Shown here: positions 43,730 through 52,352 of the stretch, in pieces
Numbering within the stretch: position 1 is the stretch's first letter
How the letters are laid out: the number at the start of each line of letters is the position of its first letter
Origin: Rhodonellum psychrophilum GCM71 = DSM 17998
GTDB lineage: Bacteria; Bacteroidota; Bacteroidia; Cytophagales; Cyclobacteriaceae
DNA: 64,000 nt
Direction of reading: 5' to 3'
Assembly (NCBI RefSeq): GCF_000381545.1
Contig: NZ_KB906674.1
Coordinates: forward strand, 89,814-153,813
Program-made: the position numbers and the translations under genes
The notes under the pieces: model-generated
Told to the model about the DNA's origin: nothing
The model's input: the letters and a program-made list of their open reading frames with translations, nothing else
Database searches by the model: none

Positions 43730-46261
43730 ATGAAGAAGTTTACCCAAATAAAACTAAAACAGGGCTTAGTTGGAGTACTGATGCTTGGGAGCATGCTTTT
43801 CGCCGAAGATGCATTTGCACAAAGGAAAAAGAAAAAGGATGCCAAAAACGCACCTGCCCAAACTGCAGCTCCAGCTCCAAGGCCAGCCACTCAGGCCAAG
43901 CCAGGACCAAAGCCTTACGGAGATGTGATTACCAATAAGGCAAAATCACATGATGGACTTTTCAAAGTCCATGAAGTTGAGGGGAAATATTATTATGAAA
44001 TCCCTGACACGCTTATCGGCAGGGAAATGCTTGTGGTCACCACCATTGCCAAGACCGCAGACGGAATTGGGTATGGAGGAGAAAGAACCAATACACAAAT
44101 GGTAAGATGGGATCAAAATGGAGACAATATCCTCTTGAAGGTTGTTTCCTACAGCAATACGGCAGCTGATTCCCTTCCAATTTTTGAGGCAGTAAGAAAT
44201 TCAAATTTGGAACCGATCCTTCAGAAATTTGACGTCAAAGCCAAGGCAAAAGACGGAAATGGAGTGGTCATTGAGGTTACGGATTTGTTTTCCAAAGATG
44301 TTCAGGCGCTTGGCTTGCCAAAAAATCGCCGGACAGAATTCAAAGTGACGCGATTGGATACAGACCGATCTTATATAGAAAGAATCAGTCCCTATCCGAT
44401 CAATATCGAGTCTCGATATGTCATGACTTACATCGCGACTGATCCGCCTTCCAATGGAAGCACAGGATCGATCACTGTCGAAATGAACTCCTCCATGGTG
44501 TTGTTGCCGGTGGAGCCGATGATGCAGCGACTGACAGACAGAAGAGTGGGTTGGTTCAGCAGGTCCGTTGTGGACTTTGGCTTGGATGAGCAAAAGGCCA
44601 CCAAAAGAACCTACTTGGACAGATGGAGACTCGAGGTGAAGGAAGAAGATTACGACAAATTCAAAAGAGGCGAATTGGTTGAACCCAAAAAGCAGATTGT
44701 TTATTATATCGATCCGGCAACTCCAGAAAAGTGGAGACCTTACTTGAAGCAAGGCGTAGAAGACTGGAATGCAGCTTTTGAAGAAGCAGGATTCAAAAAT
44801 GCCATCACGGCCAAGGATGCGCCGACTTTTGAAGAGGATTCCACTTGGAGTGCAGAAGACGCCAGATATTCCGTGATCAGGTATTTTGCCTCAGACATTC
44901 AGAATGCTTATGGACCTCACGTATCCGATCCTAGATCTGGGGAGATCCTGGAATCCGACATTGGTTGGTATCACAATGTGATGAATCTGTTGCGAAATTG
45001 GTTCTTTATCCAAACTGCAGCCGTTAACCCAGAAGCCAGAGGCGTTAAATTCAAAGACGAGGTAATGGGCCGACTGATCAGGTTTGTCTCTTCCCATGAA
45101 GTGGGACATACACTGGGTTTGCCCCACAATTTTGGGTCTTCACATGCCTATCCAGTGGACTCTTTGCGTTCCGCTACCTTCACAAATGAATTTGGGACTG
45201 CACCGTCCATCATGGACTATGCAAGATTCAATTATATCGCACAGCCTGATGACAAAGGCGTGAGTCTGATGCCTGATGTAGGACCTTATGACAAATACTC
45301 CATCAGCTGGGGATATCGTCCTATTTTGGATGCCAAGACACCGGAAGAGGAGCAGGCTACTTTGGATCAATGGATTTTGGCCAAAAATGGAGATCCTGTT
45401 TACCGATTTGGTCGTCAGGGAAATAACTATGACCCGAGTACCCAAAGTGAAGACTTAGGGGATAATGCCATGAAAGCTTCCACTTATGGAATCGATAACC
45501 TGAAAAGGATTCTTCCTAATCTCAATGAGTGGGTATCTGAAGCAGATAAGCCTTACAAGGACTACAGTGATTTGAACGAGATGTATGGACAGGTGATAGG
45601 CCAATACAACCGCTATATGGGTCATGTCAGAACCAATGTAGGTGGTGTCTATGAAATCTTCAAATCGTCAGGTCAAAACGAAGCGGTGTATACGCACACC
45701 GATAAGGCCACTCAAAAAGAAGCCGTGACATTCTTGAACAAGGAATTGTTCGCGACACCAAAATGGCTGATGGATGAGAAAATCATTTCTCAGATAGGTG
45801 ATTTTGGCGCTTTGGAAAGAGTAAGAGCAGTGCAGGTGAATAACCTAAACAGTATTTTGGAATGGGGGAGATTGGGCCGAGTCATTGAGAACGAGGCAAT
45901 AAGCGGCAAGAATGCTTACACCATGATCGAGCTATTTGATGATCTTAGAGCGGGGATTTGGACGGAATTGGCTGCCGGAAGGACCATTGATGTACACAGG
46001 AGGAGCTTGCAAAGAGCGCATTTAGAACGTTTGGAATTGTTGCTGACCGGCAATGAGCCAAATGTGCCCGCCCAGTTCAGAGGTTTTGTAGGTCCACAGA
46101 TCAATGCTTCCCAGTCTGACATCAGACCGATGGCAAGAGGAGAGTTGAAGACTTTGCAAAGACAAATAACTGCTGCTATCCCAAGAACATCTGACAGGCT
46201 TTCCAAGCTACATTTGGAAGATACCCTAGAAAGAATCAAAATGGTCTTGGAACCAAAATAA
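43730..46261 (+). CDS. Secreted zinc metalloprotease, metzincin type (DUF5117/5118 family)
   Basis: About 843 residues from ATG 43730 (43712 also possible). Signal peptide ending FAEDAFAQ, a short basic/Ala-Pro linker, then N-terminal beta domains (about 50-330) and the catalytic domain. The metzincin zinc motif HEVGHTLGLPH (H456, E457, H460, H466) and the Met-turn SIMDYARFNY are intact. A helical C-terminal domain follows. Probably periplasmic or cell-surface. Substrate unknown. Strong terminator at 46278. Confidence 0.9.
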   Translation: MKKFTQIKLKQGLVGVLMLGSMLFAEDAFAQRKKKKDAKNAPAQTAAPAPRPATQAKPGPKPYGDVITNKAKSHDGLFKVHEVEGKYYYEIPDTLIGREMLVVTTIAKTADGIGYGGERTNTQMVRWDQNGDNILLKVVSYSNTAADSLPIFEAVRNSNLEPILQKFDVKAKAKDGNGVVIEVTDLFSKDVQALGLPKNRRTEFKVTRLDTDRSYIERISPYPINIESRYVMTYIATDPPSNGSTGSITVEMNSSMVLLPVEPMMQRLTDRRVGWFSRSVVDFGLDEQKATKRTYLDRWRLEVKEEDYDKFKRGELVEPKKQIVYYIDPATPEKWRPYLKQGVEDWNAAFEEAGFKNAITAKDAPTFEEDSTWSAEDARYSVIRYFASDIQNAYGPHVSDPRSGEILESDIGWYHNVMNLLRNWFFIQTAAVNPEARGVKFKDEVMGRLIRFVSSHEVGHTLGLPHNFGSSHAYPVDSLRSATFTNEFGTAPSIMDYARFNYIAQPDDKGVSLMPDVGPYDKYSISWGYRPILDAKTPEEEQATLDQWILAKNGDPVYRFGRQGNNYDPSTQSEDLGDNAMKASTYGIDNLKRILPNLNEWVSEADKPYKDYSDLNEMYGQVIGQYNRYMGHVRTNVGGVYEIFKSSGQNEAVYTHTDKATQKEAVTFLNKELFATPKWLMDEKIISQIGDFGALERVRAVQVNNLNSILEWGRLGRVIENEAISGKNAYTMIELFDDLRAGIWTELAAGRTIDVHRRSLQRAHLERLELLLTGNEPNVPAQFRGFVGPQINASQSDIRPMARGELKTLQRQITAAIPRTSDRLSKLHLEDTLERIKMVLEPK

Positions 46262-46277
46262 TTCAATTCCATAAAAC

Positions 46278-46314
46278 AAAAAGGGCAGGATGAATTCATC
46301 CTGCCCTTTTTTTG
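46278..46314. terminator. Palindromic terminator after the metalloprotease
   Basis: A perfect palindrome (AAAAAGGGCAGGATGAA and its complement) centred near 46294, with T-runs on both ends. Confidence 0.93.
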
Positions 46315-46379
46315 TTTGTGAAATCAACGAGAAGTGAAAATTATCCATATTTTTACAGGAATCGAAAAAAAAGTAAACC

Positions 46380-46799
46380 ATGGCTTTAACCCCTTTAAAA
46401 ATTCTTCAGGACCATCACCTTCGGATCACCAATTGCAGAAAGGAAGTTTTGAACACATTTTTGGAAAAACAATCCGCACTTTCCCATTCTGATCTTGAGG
46501 AGGTTTTGAAAAAGGATTTTGATCGGGTGACCCTATATAGAACCTTAAAAACCTTTTTGGAGAATGATTTGATCCATAAGGTAATGGATGACAGTGGCGC
46601 CACTAAATATGCGCTTTGTTCCCATACATCTGACGGCGAGCATTCACATGACCACGATCATGTACATTTTAAATGTGAAAAATGTGGAAAAACAATCTGT
46701 ATCGAAGAAGCCATCCTTCCAAAAATTTCATTGCCAAAGGGCTATATAAACAAGGAGACAAGTCTTTTGATCCAAGGGATTTGTGACAAATGCAATTGA
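46380..46799 (+). CDS. Fur-family metalloregulator
   Basis: 139 residues. An N-terminal winged helix with VTLYRTLKTFLENDLI (typical Fur recognition helix 'vYRtL') and a C-terminal dimer and metal domain with SHDHDHVHFKCEKCGKTICIEE and a final ICDKCN. Two CxxC pairs form the structural zinc site. The His/Asp-rich loop GEHSHDHDH could sense zinc or iron, so a Zur-like role is possible. Targets unknown. Converges on a small membrane gene. Confidence 0.92.
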   Translation: MALTPLKILQDHHLRITNCRKEVLNTFLEKQSALSHSDLEEVLKKDFDRVTLYRTLKTFLENDLIHKVMDDSGATKYALCSHTSDGEHSHDHDHVHFKCEKCGKTICIEEAILPKISLPKGYINKETSLLIQGICDKCN

Positions 46800-46803
46800 C
46801 CTT

Positions 46804-47028
46804 TCAGAAAATTTCCGTTTGTTTTCTCCTTTTCGGGATGTCCGAAGGCCAAATAACGCCAGGCGGAAGGTCTATTTTTGGAGGTGTGAAATCTTCTATT
46901 CCGCCATCCCCATCATCGTTTCGATTTCTTCCCCTTTGGATTCTCGCTCTAGTCATGGTAGCGACAAAGTAGATGAGCACGACATACGCGACACCACACA
47001 GCACAAGATCAACGATTAGGCTACTCAT
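46804..47028 (-). CDS. Small membrane protein with acidic and proline-rich tail
   Basis: 74 residues. One helix (IVDLVLCGVAYVVLIYFVATM) is followed by a basic stretch, an acidic NDDGDGGIEDF run and a proline-rich tail (PPKIDLPPGVIWPSDIPK). Good coding character and a clean end five bases from fur support it. No assigned function. It may be an anchor with a cytoplasmic, protein-binding tail, which is inference. Confidence 0.6.
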   Translation of the reverse strand: MSSLIVDLVLCGVAYVVLIYFVATMTRARIQRGRNRNDDGDGGIEDFTPPKIDLPPGVIWPSDIPKRRKQTEIF

Positions 47029-47195
47029 AGTGAACGATTTTGAAGTAATTTAATACAAATGTATTTATAAGTCAATGTATTAACTGTTTATAACAAATAT
47101 TGATTTTGAAAAATGAAAAAAAAAGCAACGGATTTGCATTTGGCTTGTTAAATAGGCGATATCATCGGATATTTGCGCACTGAAATTTTAAGATA

Positions 47196-47669
47196 ATGAT
47201 AGTTAAAACCAAAAGATATAAATTAGAAACCGGCACTTACATCAAGATGGGACTTACCAATGTCCTCAAGGAACAGTGGTGGGTGATTCTTATTGCTGTT
47301 GCGATTGCTTGCGGATATTTTTGGATAGCTTCCTGGTGGTGGATAAGCATGGCCATCCTTGCCTATGTGTTGTATCTCCTTTTCTGGGTAATCCAGTTTG
47401 CCGGCGTGACCCAAATGGAGCAAAACAAGGTGATGTTCGAAAAATTGGCATATGAAATTGACAGCAGGCAGATTCTGATGAAGCTGAATGTAAAACAGGG
47501 AATGCCGATCAATTGGGGAATGATAAAACGTGCCCAAATCACCAAGGATGCCTACATCTTAACGATGTCTAAAGCACAATTTATTCACCTTCCCTTTAAG
47601 ATTTTCAATTCTGACAATGATAAGAAATTTGTTGAAACCATTCTAAAAAGAAAAGGCTATATCATTTGA
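47196..47669 (+). CDS. YcxB-like membrane protein
   Basis: 157 residues. Two adjacent hydrophobic helices (about 30-50 and 52-70, VILIAVAIACGYFW and WISMAILAYVLYLLFWV) with a C-terminal domain (WGMIKRAQITKDAYILTMSKAQFIHLP and FVETILKRKGYI) that matches the YcxB-like pattern of strand pairs. Function of YcxB is not known. A perfect terminator follows in the gap before the convergent fasciclin gene. Confidence 0.75.
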   Translation: MIVKTKRYKLETGTYIKMGLTNVLKEQWWVILIAVAIACGYFWIASWWWISMAILAYVLYLLFWVIQFAGVTQMEQNKVMFEKLAYEIDSRQILMKLNVKQGMPINWGMIKRAQITKDAYILTMSKAQFIHLPFKIFNSDNDKKFVETILKRKGYII

Positions 47670-47816
47670 TTGCTTCAAATGGATGGTTCCCCCTTGGCGA
47701 TCAATGCCTTTGGAAAAAAATGGAATATCAATAAGCGATGGCCGCGTAATATTCTTTCTGACCAGAATCTATCGGTAAATTGAATTTAGCCTTGTACAAG
47801 CTGTCGAAACAGAATT

Positions 47817-47860
47817 AAAACAAGAAAAGCCTCCTGATTTCAGGAGGCTTTTCTTGTTTT
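47817..47860. terminator. Bidirectional terminator between convergent genes
   Basis: A perfect 21-base inverted repeat (47817-47837 with 47840-47860, core AAAGCCTCCTGA/TCAGGAGGCTTT) with a two-base loop and T-rich ends on both strands. Confidence 0.95.
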
Positions 47861-47879
47861 AAAATTTTGAATTCTTGGA

Positions 47880-48380
47880 TTACATAGATGGCAATATCAC
47901 CGTATCGATAACATGAACCACACCGTTGGAAGCTTCGATGTCAGCGGTAGTGACAGTGGCATTGTTTACCATTGCTTTTCCATCTTTCAAAGTAATTGTA
48001 ACCTCAGAACCTTGCGCAGTTTTTGCTTTCATTCCGTTTTTCAAATCTTTTGAATACACTTTTCCAGGGACAACATGGTAAGTCAATACTGCTACCAATT
48101 GCGCTTTGTTTTCTGGCTTCAATAAGTTCTCAACAGTTCCAGCAGGCAATTTTGCGAAAGCTGCATTTGTTGGAGCGAAAACAGTGAAAGGACCATCACC
48201 TTTCAATACGTCCACCAAATCTCCGGCTTTCACTGCCGCCACCAAGGTGGAAAGGAATTCAGTTTGTACAGCCAAGTCTACGATGTCGGCGTCAACAGCT
48301 ACAGTCGTATTTTTGTTGAGCGTAAATGCGGAGGTTGCCAAGAAAGTAACCATTATCGCAAAAGTCATTAATTTTTTCAT
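47880..48380 (-). CDS. Fasciclin-domain secreted protein
   Basis: 166 residues: signal peptide ([17 protein letters not shown]) and a single FAS1 domain (about 30-165) with [15 protein letters not shown] (H1), YHVVPGKV and [28 protein letters not shown] (H2). FAS1 domains mediate adhesion. A single-domain secreted form is common in Bacteroidota. Role here unknown. The upstream gap 48381-48834 holds repeat copy D. Confidence 0.93.
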   Translation of the reverse strand: MKKLMTFAIMVTFLATSAFTLNKNTTVAVDADIVDLAVQTEFLSTLVAAVKAGDLVDVLKGDGPFTVFAPTNAAFAKLPAGTVENLLKPENKAQLVAVLTYHVVPGKVYSKDLKNGMKAKTAQGSEVTITLKDGKAMVNNATVTTADIEASNGVVHVIDTVILPSM

Positions 48381-48590
48381 AATTAAAATAGTTATGGTTT
48401 ATAAGTAGTTAAGCCAAAATCGTACCCCATTGTTCAAAAAAAAATTTAAAAAATTCTAAAAATTCTTTTTGTTTGCGGATAAGCGTTTTTGATTTCCAAA
48501 AATTCCATCTTCAAACTCTGAACCGATTCTCTGTCCATTTTGGCAGGATCATCTGTCCTTTAATACCAGAGGTTTCTGATTGTTTCTACC

Positions 48591-48776
48591 TTTTTTACCC
48601 GTTTTACGCACTGCCAATTCCATTCCAGGCTGGTATTGCCCAATAATCTTCAGCTATTTCCTCCTTTTGATTTCACCACATAGATACTACGCCTCATTCT
48701 CCCAATAGCCCTATTTTCTGGAAGTTTTAAAACCCATTGGGATACCCAAAGGATATTTCGGGTTTAAGGTTAAAAG
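48591..48776 (+). repeat. Dispersed intergenic repeat, copy D
   Basis: Full copy: ACCCGTTTTACGCACTGCC, CCAATTCCATTCC, AATAATCTTCAG, TTTTGATTTCACC, ACTACGCCTCATTCTCCC, ATAGCCCTATTTTCTGGAAG, CCCATTGGGATACCC and TATTTCGGGTTTAAGG. It is the best template for the family in this window. Confidence 0.75.
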
Positions 48777-48834
48777 GGGAAAGTCAAAAATGAACAGATA
48801 CTGTTTTTCTCCTTAGAGATCCTTAAATTTGAAC

Positions 48835-49308
48835 ATGCAAATCAAACTTCTGGCAGTAGGGAAAACCGACCATCAAGCCATTCTAAGTCTAGTGGAAGAG
48901 TACGCGAAAAGATTGGGCTTTTATATTCGGTTTGAATTGGAGATCATTCCGGATCTAAAAAACACAAAGAGTCTTTCTGAAGAAATCCAAAAAGAAAAGG
49001 AAGGGGAGTTGATTCTTAAAAAAATTCAATCTTCAGATGATTTGATTCTATTGGATGAGCTGGGGAAACAATATGCATCTGTGGAGTTTTCAGAATTCAT
49101 CCAGAAAAAGATGAACTCTGGATTGAAGCAATTGACATTTGTGATTGGAGGGCCCTATGGTTTTTCCAATGCTGTTTACCAAAGGGCCAACGGCAAAATA
49201 TCCCTTTCCAAAATGACTTTTTCGCATCAGATGGTGCGCGTCTTTTTTATTGAACAGCTCTACAGGAGCTTCACGATTTTAAAGAATGAACCCTATCACC
49301 ATCAATAA
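48835..49308 (+). CDS. rlmH: 23S rRNA pseudouridine-1915 N3-methyltransferase
   Basis: 157 residues from ATG 48835. SPOUT fold with IKLLAVGKTDHQ at the N terminus, the SAM-knot sequence LTFVIGGPYGFSNAVYQRANGKISLS and the C-terminal MTFSHQMVRVFFIEQLYRSF typical of RlmH. It methylates a pseudouridine of 23S rRNA. A TAAATTTG box ends three bases before the ATG. Confidence 0.95.
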   Translation: MQIKLLAVGKTDHQAILSLVEEYAKRLGFYIRFELEIIPDLKNTKSLSEEIQKEKEGELILKKIQSSDDLILLDELGKQYASVEFSEFIQKKMNSGLKQLTFVIGGPYGFSNAVYQRANGKISLSKMTFSHQMVRVFFIEQLYRSFTILKNEPYHHQ

Positions 49309-49581
49309 ATGAAATCCCATTGTCCCCGGATGTTTACAACACCCTAAAAAATAAGCCACGGGTCAAATTTGATTCCGACCAATGGGGCCAACAGCCAATG
49401 AATTGGTTTTCAGGGAATAAACCCCAATTATTTTTTTGAGTGATATTTTTTTGAATGATTTGTCTTTAGACTTTAAGTCCAATGTTAAGAGAATGTTAAC
49501 AGATATGCACTTTATTTGTTAAATGTTAATTTTTGGTTAACTTTAGAAAAGACAGAAATCAACCTATGCGAAAGATTTTTT

Positions 49582-50430
49582 ATGAAAAAGCAATTGACAC
49601 TTCTCTTTTTTTTGCTCCTGATTGGCTTTCCTGGAAAGTCGCAGGAGAATAGCGGGGAGATTCATAAAATCCCTGTTTTTGAGAGTCCTTTGGAAAAACA
49701 ATTTTTTACCCAGCATTTACACGAACCATTTTATTTGTTGCAAACATTGCATTCAAATCCAGGCTTAGATTTGTCCCGTTGGGATAAACTTCTGAAAGTT
49801 TTGGATAAAAAAGAGGGGAGGAGCAGGAATAACAGTCAACTCCTTTCGGATATTTTTTTCAAAACCCATCAACACCTTTTGAAAAGGTATGAGCAGCATG
49901 CCTCTTTTTCCAACTTGCTTTCATCAGGTACCTACGATTGTGTGACGGGCTCCGCTACGCTTGGACTTCTTCTTGATCGATATGGGATTGCTTACGAGGT
50001 GATTGAGACGGATTACCATGTTTTCTTGAAAGGGGAATTTGCCGGGCAAGACTTTATAATGGAAAGCACCTTTTCCGAACATGGATTGATTGTGGGGAAA
50101 GATTTGGTTCTGGAATTTGAAAAAAAATTCAAGACGAAAGGAGGGGAAAGAAAGTACGATTTCAATATTGGCCTAGGAAACAATGAGTCCCTTTCTGCAG
50201 AAAATCAAACCTACGAATCCATCGGCTTAAAGGAACTTGCCGGATTGCAATATTACAACGATGCCATTCTGAGATTCAATCAAAAAAATTATGGAGCAGC
50301 TTATGCACAGCTCATCAAAGCTTCCTTTTTATATCCTTCTGAAAGAATTTCAAAGTTGACCAAAATGATGGCCGAATTGATTGGGGTAAGGGCAGATTCA
50401 AATGAATTGTCTTTTTTGATCAATCCATAA
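49582..50430 (+). CDS. Secreted transglutaminase-like (papain-fold) protein
   Basis: 282 residues from ATG 49582. The signal peptide LLFFLLLIGFPGKSQ is followed by an N-terminal helical region and a core with C120 in GTYDCVTGSA, H146 in ETDYHVFL and D157/E161 in DFIMESTF. The Cys-His-acid order and spacing look like a transglutaminase-type triad, so the protein may be a periplasmic thiol protease, amidase or crosslinker. I do not recognise a named family. A ~270-base gene-free stretch precedes it. The extension to 49516 is rejected. Confidence 0.72.
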   Translation: MKKQLTLLFFLLLIGFPGKSQENSGEIHKIPVFESPLEKQFFTQHLHEPFYLLQTLHSNPGLDLSRWDKLLKVLDKKEGRSRNNSQLLSDIFFKTHQHLLKRYEQHASFSNLLSSGTYDCVTGSATLGLLLDRYGIAYEVIETDYHVFLKGEFAGQDFIMESTFSEHGLIVGKDLVLEFEKKFKTKGGERKYDFNIGLGNNESLSAENQTYESIGLKELAGLQYYNDAILRFNQKNYGAAYAQLIKASFLYPSERISKLTKMMAELIGVRADSNELSFLINP

Positions 50431-51655
50431 TCAATTTTTTTGTTTTGATCACCGACTGATCCCCTTGGGCATCCGTCCAGGCAAATAGGATGGCGTTTCC
50501 ATTTTTAGTCATTTGCGGAAAACCGCTGGCTCTTTTTGAAGAAGATTTTGCAATGGAGATCACTGCTTCTGTTTTTCCCGAAGCATGGACCTTTCTTGCT
50601 AAAATCTCTTCCTCTTCCATCCAAGTGATCAGGGCTGTATTGTCATCCAGCATTTCCAAATCCAGCCGTCCGATGGTTTTCCCAAGATCAATTTTAATGG
50701 GTTTCCCGAAGGATTTGCCACCATCATTTGAAAAAACAACCTTCACCTCAGGCTTTTCATTTGCGGCCGAATACCATGTTACGGCTATGGAATTGCCCAA
50801 GGAGGCGGCCCTTGGTCCATTCACCGGGCAACCTGCCACCTTCCAAAAATCGGAATAAAGGGGCAATGGAGTTGTCCAATTTCCATTTTCAAACCGGACG
50901 ATGCCCATGTCTCGGATTTCGGCCTCGCTTCTGTCACGGTAAACTACTACAGGACCATTTTCTGTGACCACAGCAGTGGTTTGGCAGCAATCACAAACCC
51001 TATTGTCCAATTCCCATTCTTCAGTTTTGATTCCTTTCTCCGAAATGAGCGCTCCACGCAAAGTCATTGCGCCTTGGTGTCCATGATGGTCATGGTTGGT
51101 GTTTTCATGGGATCCACCTCCCGTACCTCTTCCATCCAACCATGCCACGAACATCTGGTCGCCCCATGCTGCGAAGGATACAAATCCATGCTCCGTTTCG
51201 GTGCCGTCATCGTGGAGGGTGAAAGGATCGCTCCAGTCTGTTCCGTTTTCTGAAAGAGTGACTTTGATGTCATAGGCAAAAGGCCCTTCTCCGCTTTTCT
51301 CCAAGAAAAAGGCGATCAGATTGCCATTTTCAAAGGTGCTGATTTGGGGGTAATCTGCCCAGTTGACAAACCAGTTTTCGCCGGTGGCAATTGTTATGGG
51401 GTCTGACCAAGAATCGTCTACCCAAGTGGCATATTTCAATTCACTTTTCCCCCCTGTCTTTTCGATCCATGACAAATAAGTCACCCCTTTGGTCGAGGTA
51501 TACAAATAGGGTTCCCCAAAATTGGACTCCGGGGAACCCATCGTCACGGAAGTTTCCGGAGTCTGGTCCTTGGCTTCATGAATCTTCTCGGAACAAGAAA
51601 TGAAGAGCCAGATAAAAAGAAATGCTATGCTCAGGCCTTGGGATTGCTGATTCAT
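50420..51655 (-). CDS. BNR/sialidase-like beta-propeller lipoprotein
   Basis: 411 residues. Lipoprotein signal (FLFIWLFISCSEK). The body has repeated Asp-box-like segments (SNDGGKSFGKP, SENGTDWSDPF, WVDDSWSDPI), as in sialidase-type propellers. An extra HENTNHDHHGHQ loop and a NRVCDCCQTT cysteine cluster could bind metal. Sialidase activity is not supported by a visible catalytic arginine triad, so 'sialidase' describes the fold. It starts five bases after the response regulator stop, in one operon with that system, and overlaps the end of the transglutaminase-like gene. Confidence 0.78.
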   Translation of the reverse strand: MNQQSQGLSIAFLFIWLFISCSEKIHEAKDQTPETSVTMGSPESNFGEPYLYTSTKGVTYLSWIEKTGGKSELKYATWVDDSWSDPITIATGENWFVNWADYPQISTFENGNLIAFFLEKSGEGPFAYDIKVTLSENGTDWSDPFTLHDDGTETEHGFVSFAAWGDQMFVAWLDGRGTGGGSHENTNHDHHGHQGAMTLRGALISEKGIKTEEWELDNRVCDCCQTTAVVTENGPVVVYRDRSEAEIRDMGIVRFENGNWTTPLPLYSDFWKVAGCPVNGPRAASLGNSIAVTWYSAANEKPEVKVVFSNDGGKSFGKPIKIDLGKTIGRLDLEMLDDNTALITWMEEEEILARKVHASGKTEAVISIAKSSSKRASGFPQMTKNGNAILFAWTDAQGDQSVIKTKKLIMD

Positions 51656-51659
51656 TTTT

Positions 51660-52352
51660 TTATTCGGTTACGACCATTTTGAACCCTTCCCCATGAATTG
51701 TAATAATCTGTACTTTTGGGTCATCTTTGAGGAGTTTTCGAATTTTGCTGAGGTAAACATCCATGCTTCTGGCGTTGAAATAGCTGTCATCGCCCCAAAT
51801 TTGCTTGAGTGCATGGCTTCGGTTCACCAATTTATTGATTTCGGAGGCCAGAATTCGAATCAACTCGTTTTCTTTGGATGTCAATTTCTGTTTTCCCTGG
51901 GGCCCTTCCAGCATTTGTTCATCATAGTGAAGGACAAAATCCCCAAAACTGTACACCTTCAAGGCATTTACCTCATCTGATTTTTGGGTTCTTCGCAAAA
52001 TGGCACCAATCCTCAGGAGCAATTCTTCCATACTAAATGGTTTGGTGATGTAATCATCTGCGCCGATCTTGAGGCCTTCGATGATGTCTTCTTTCAGGTT
52101 TTTTGCCGTAAGATAAATGATGGGGAGATCTTCCTGGACTTTTTTGATTTCCTTGCCCAAGGTAAAACCATCCTTTTTTGGCATCATGATATCGAGGATG
52201 CACAGATTGTATTTGTCCTTCTTGAATTTGGACCAACCTTCCTCACCATCTCTGCAAAGCGTGCAGTCATACCCTTTCATTGTCAAATATTCCTGTAATA
52301 TATCCCCCAAATTCGGGTCATCTTCGACTACCAATAATTTTGCTTTGCTCAT
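51660..52352 (-). CDS. Response regulator, OmpR/PhoB type
   Basis: 230 residues. Receiver domain beginning LLVVEDDPNLG with phosphoacceptor Asp in CILDIMMPKKDGF, the Thr in IYLTAKN and Lys in ITKPFS. Winged-helix output domain about residues 128-228 (LTSKENELIRILASE and RSMDVYLSKIRKLLK). Translationally coupled to the upstream histidine kinase (four-base overlap) and next to the BNR lipoprotein gene, which may be a target. Confidence 0.94.
   Translation of the reverse strand: MSKAKLLVVEDDPNLGDILQEYLTMKGYDCTLCRDGEEGWSKFKKDKYNLCILDIMMPKKDGFTLGKEIKKVQEDLPIIYLTAKNLKEDIIEGLKIGADDYITKPFSMEELLLRIGAILRRTQKSDEVNALKVYSFGDFVLHYDEQMLEGPQGKQKLTSKENELIRILASEINKLVNRSHALKQIWGDDSYFNARSMDVYLSKIRKLLKDDPKVQIITIHGEGFKMVVTE

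Noticed and set aside
50420-51655. True sialidase call for the BNR lipoprotein
   Set aside because: Asp-box-like repeats are present but the catalytic arginine triad and Tyr/Glu pair could not be placed, so only the fold is claimed.
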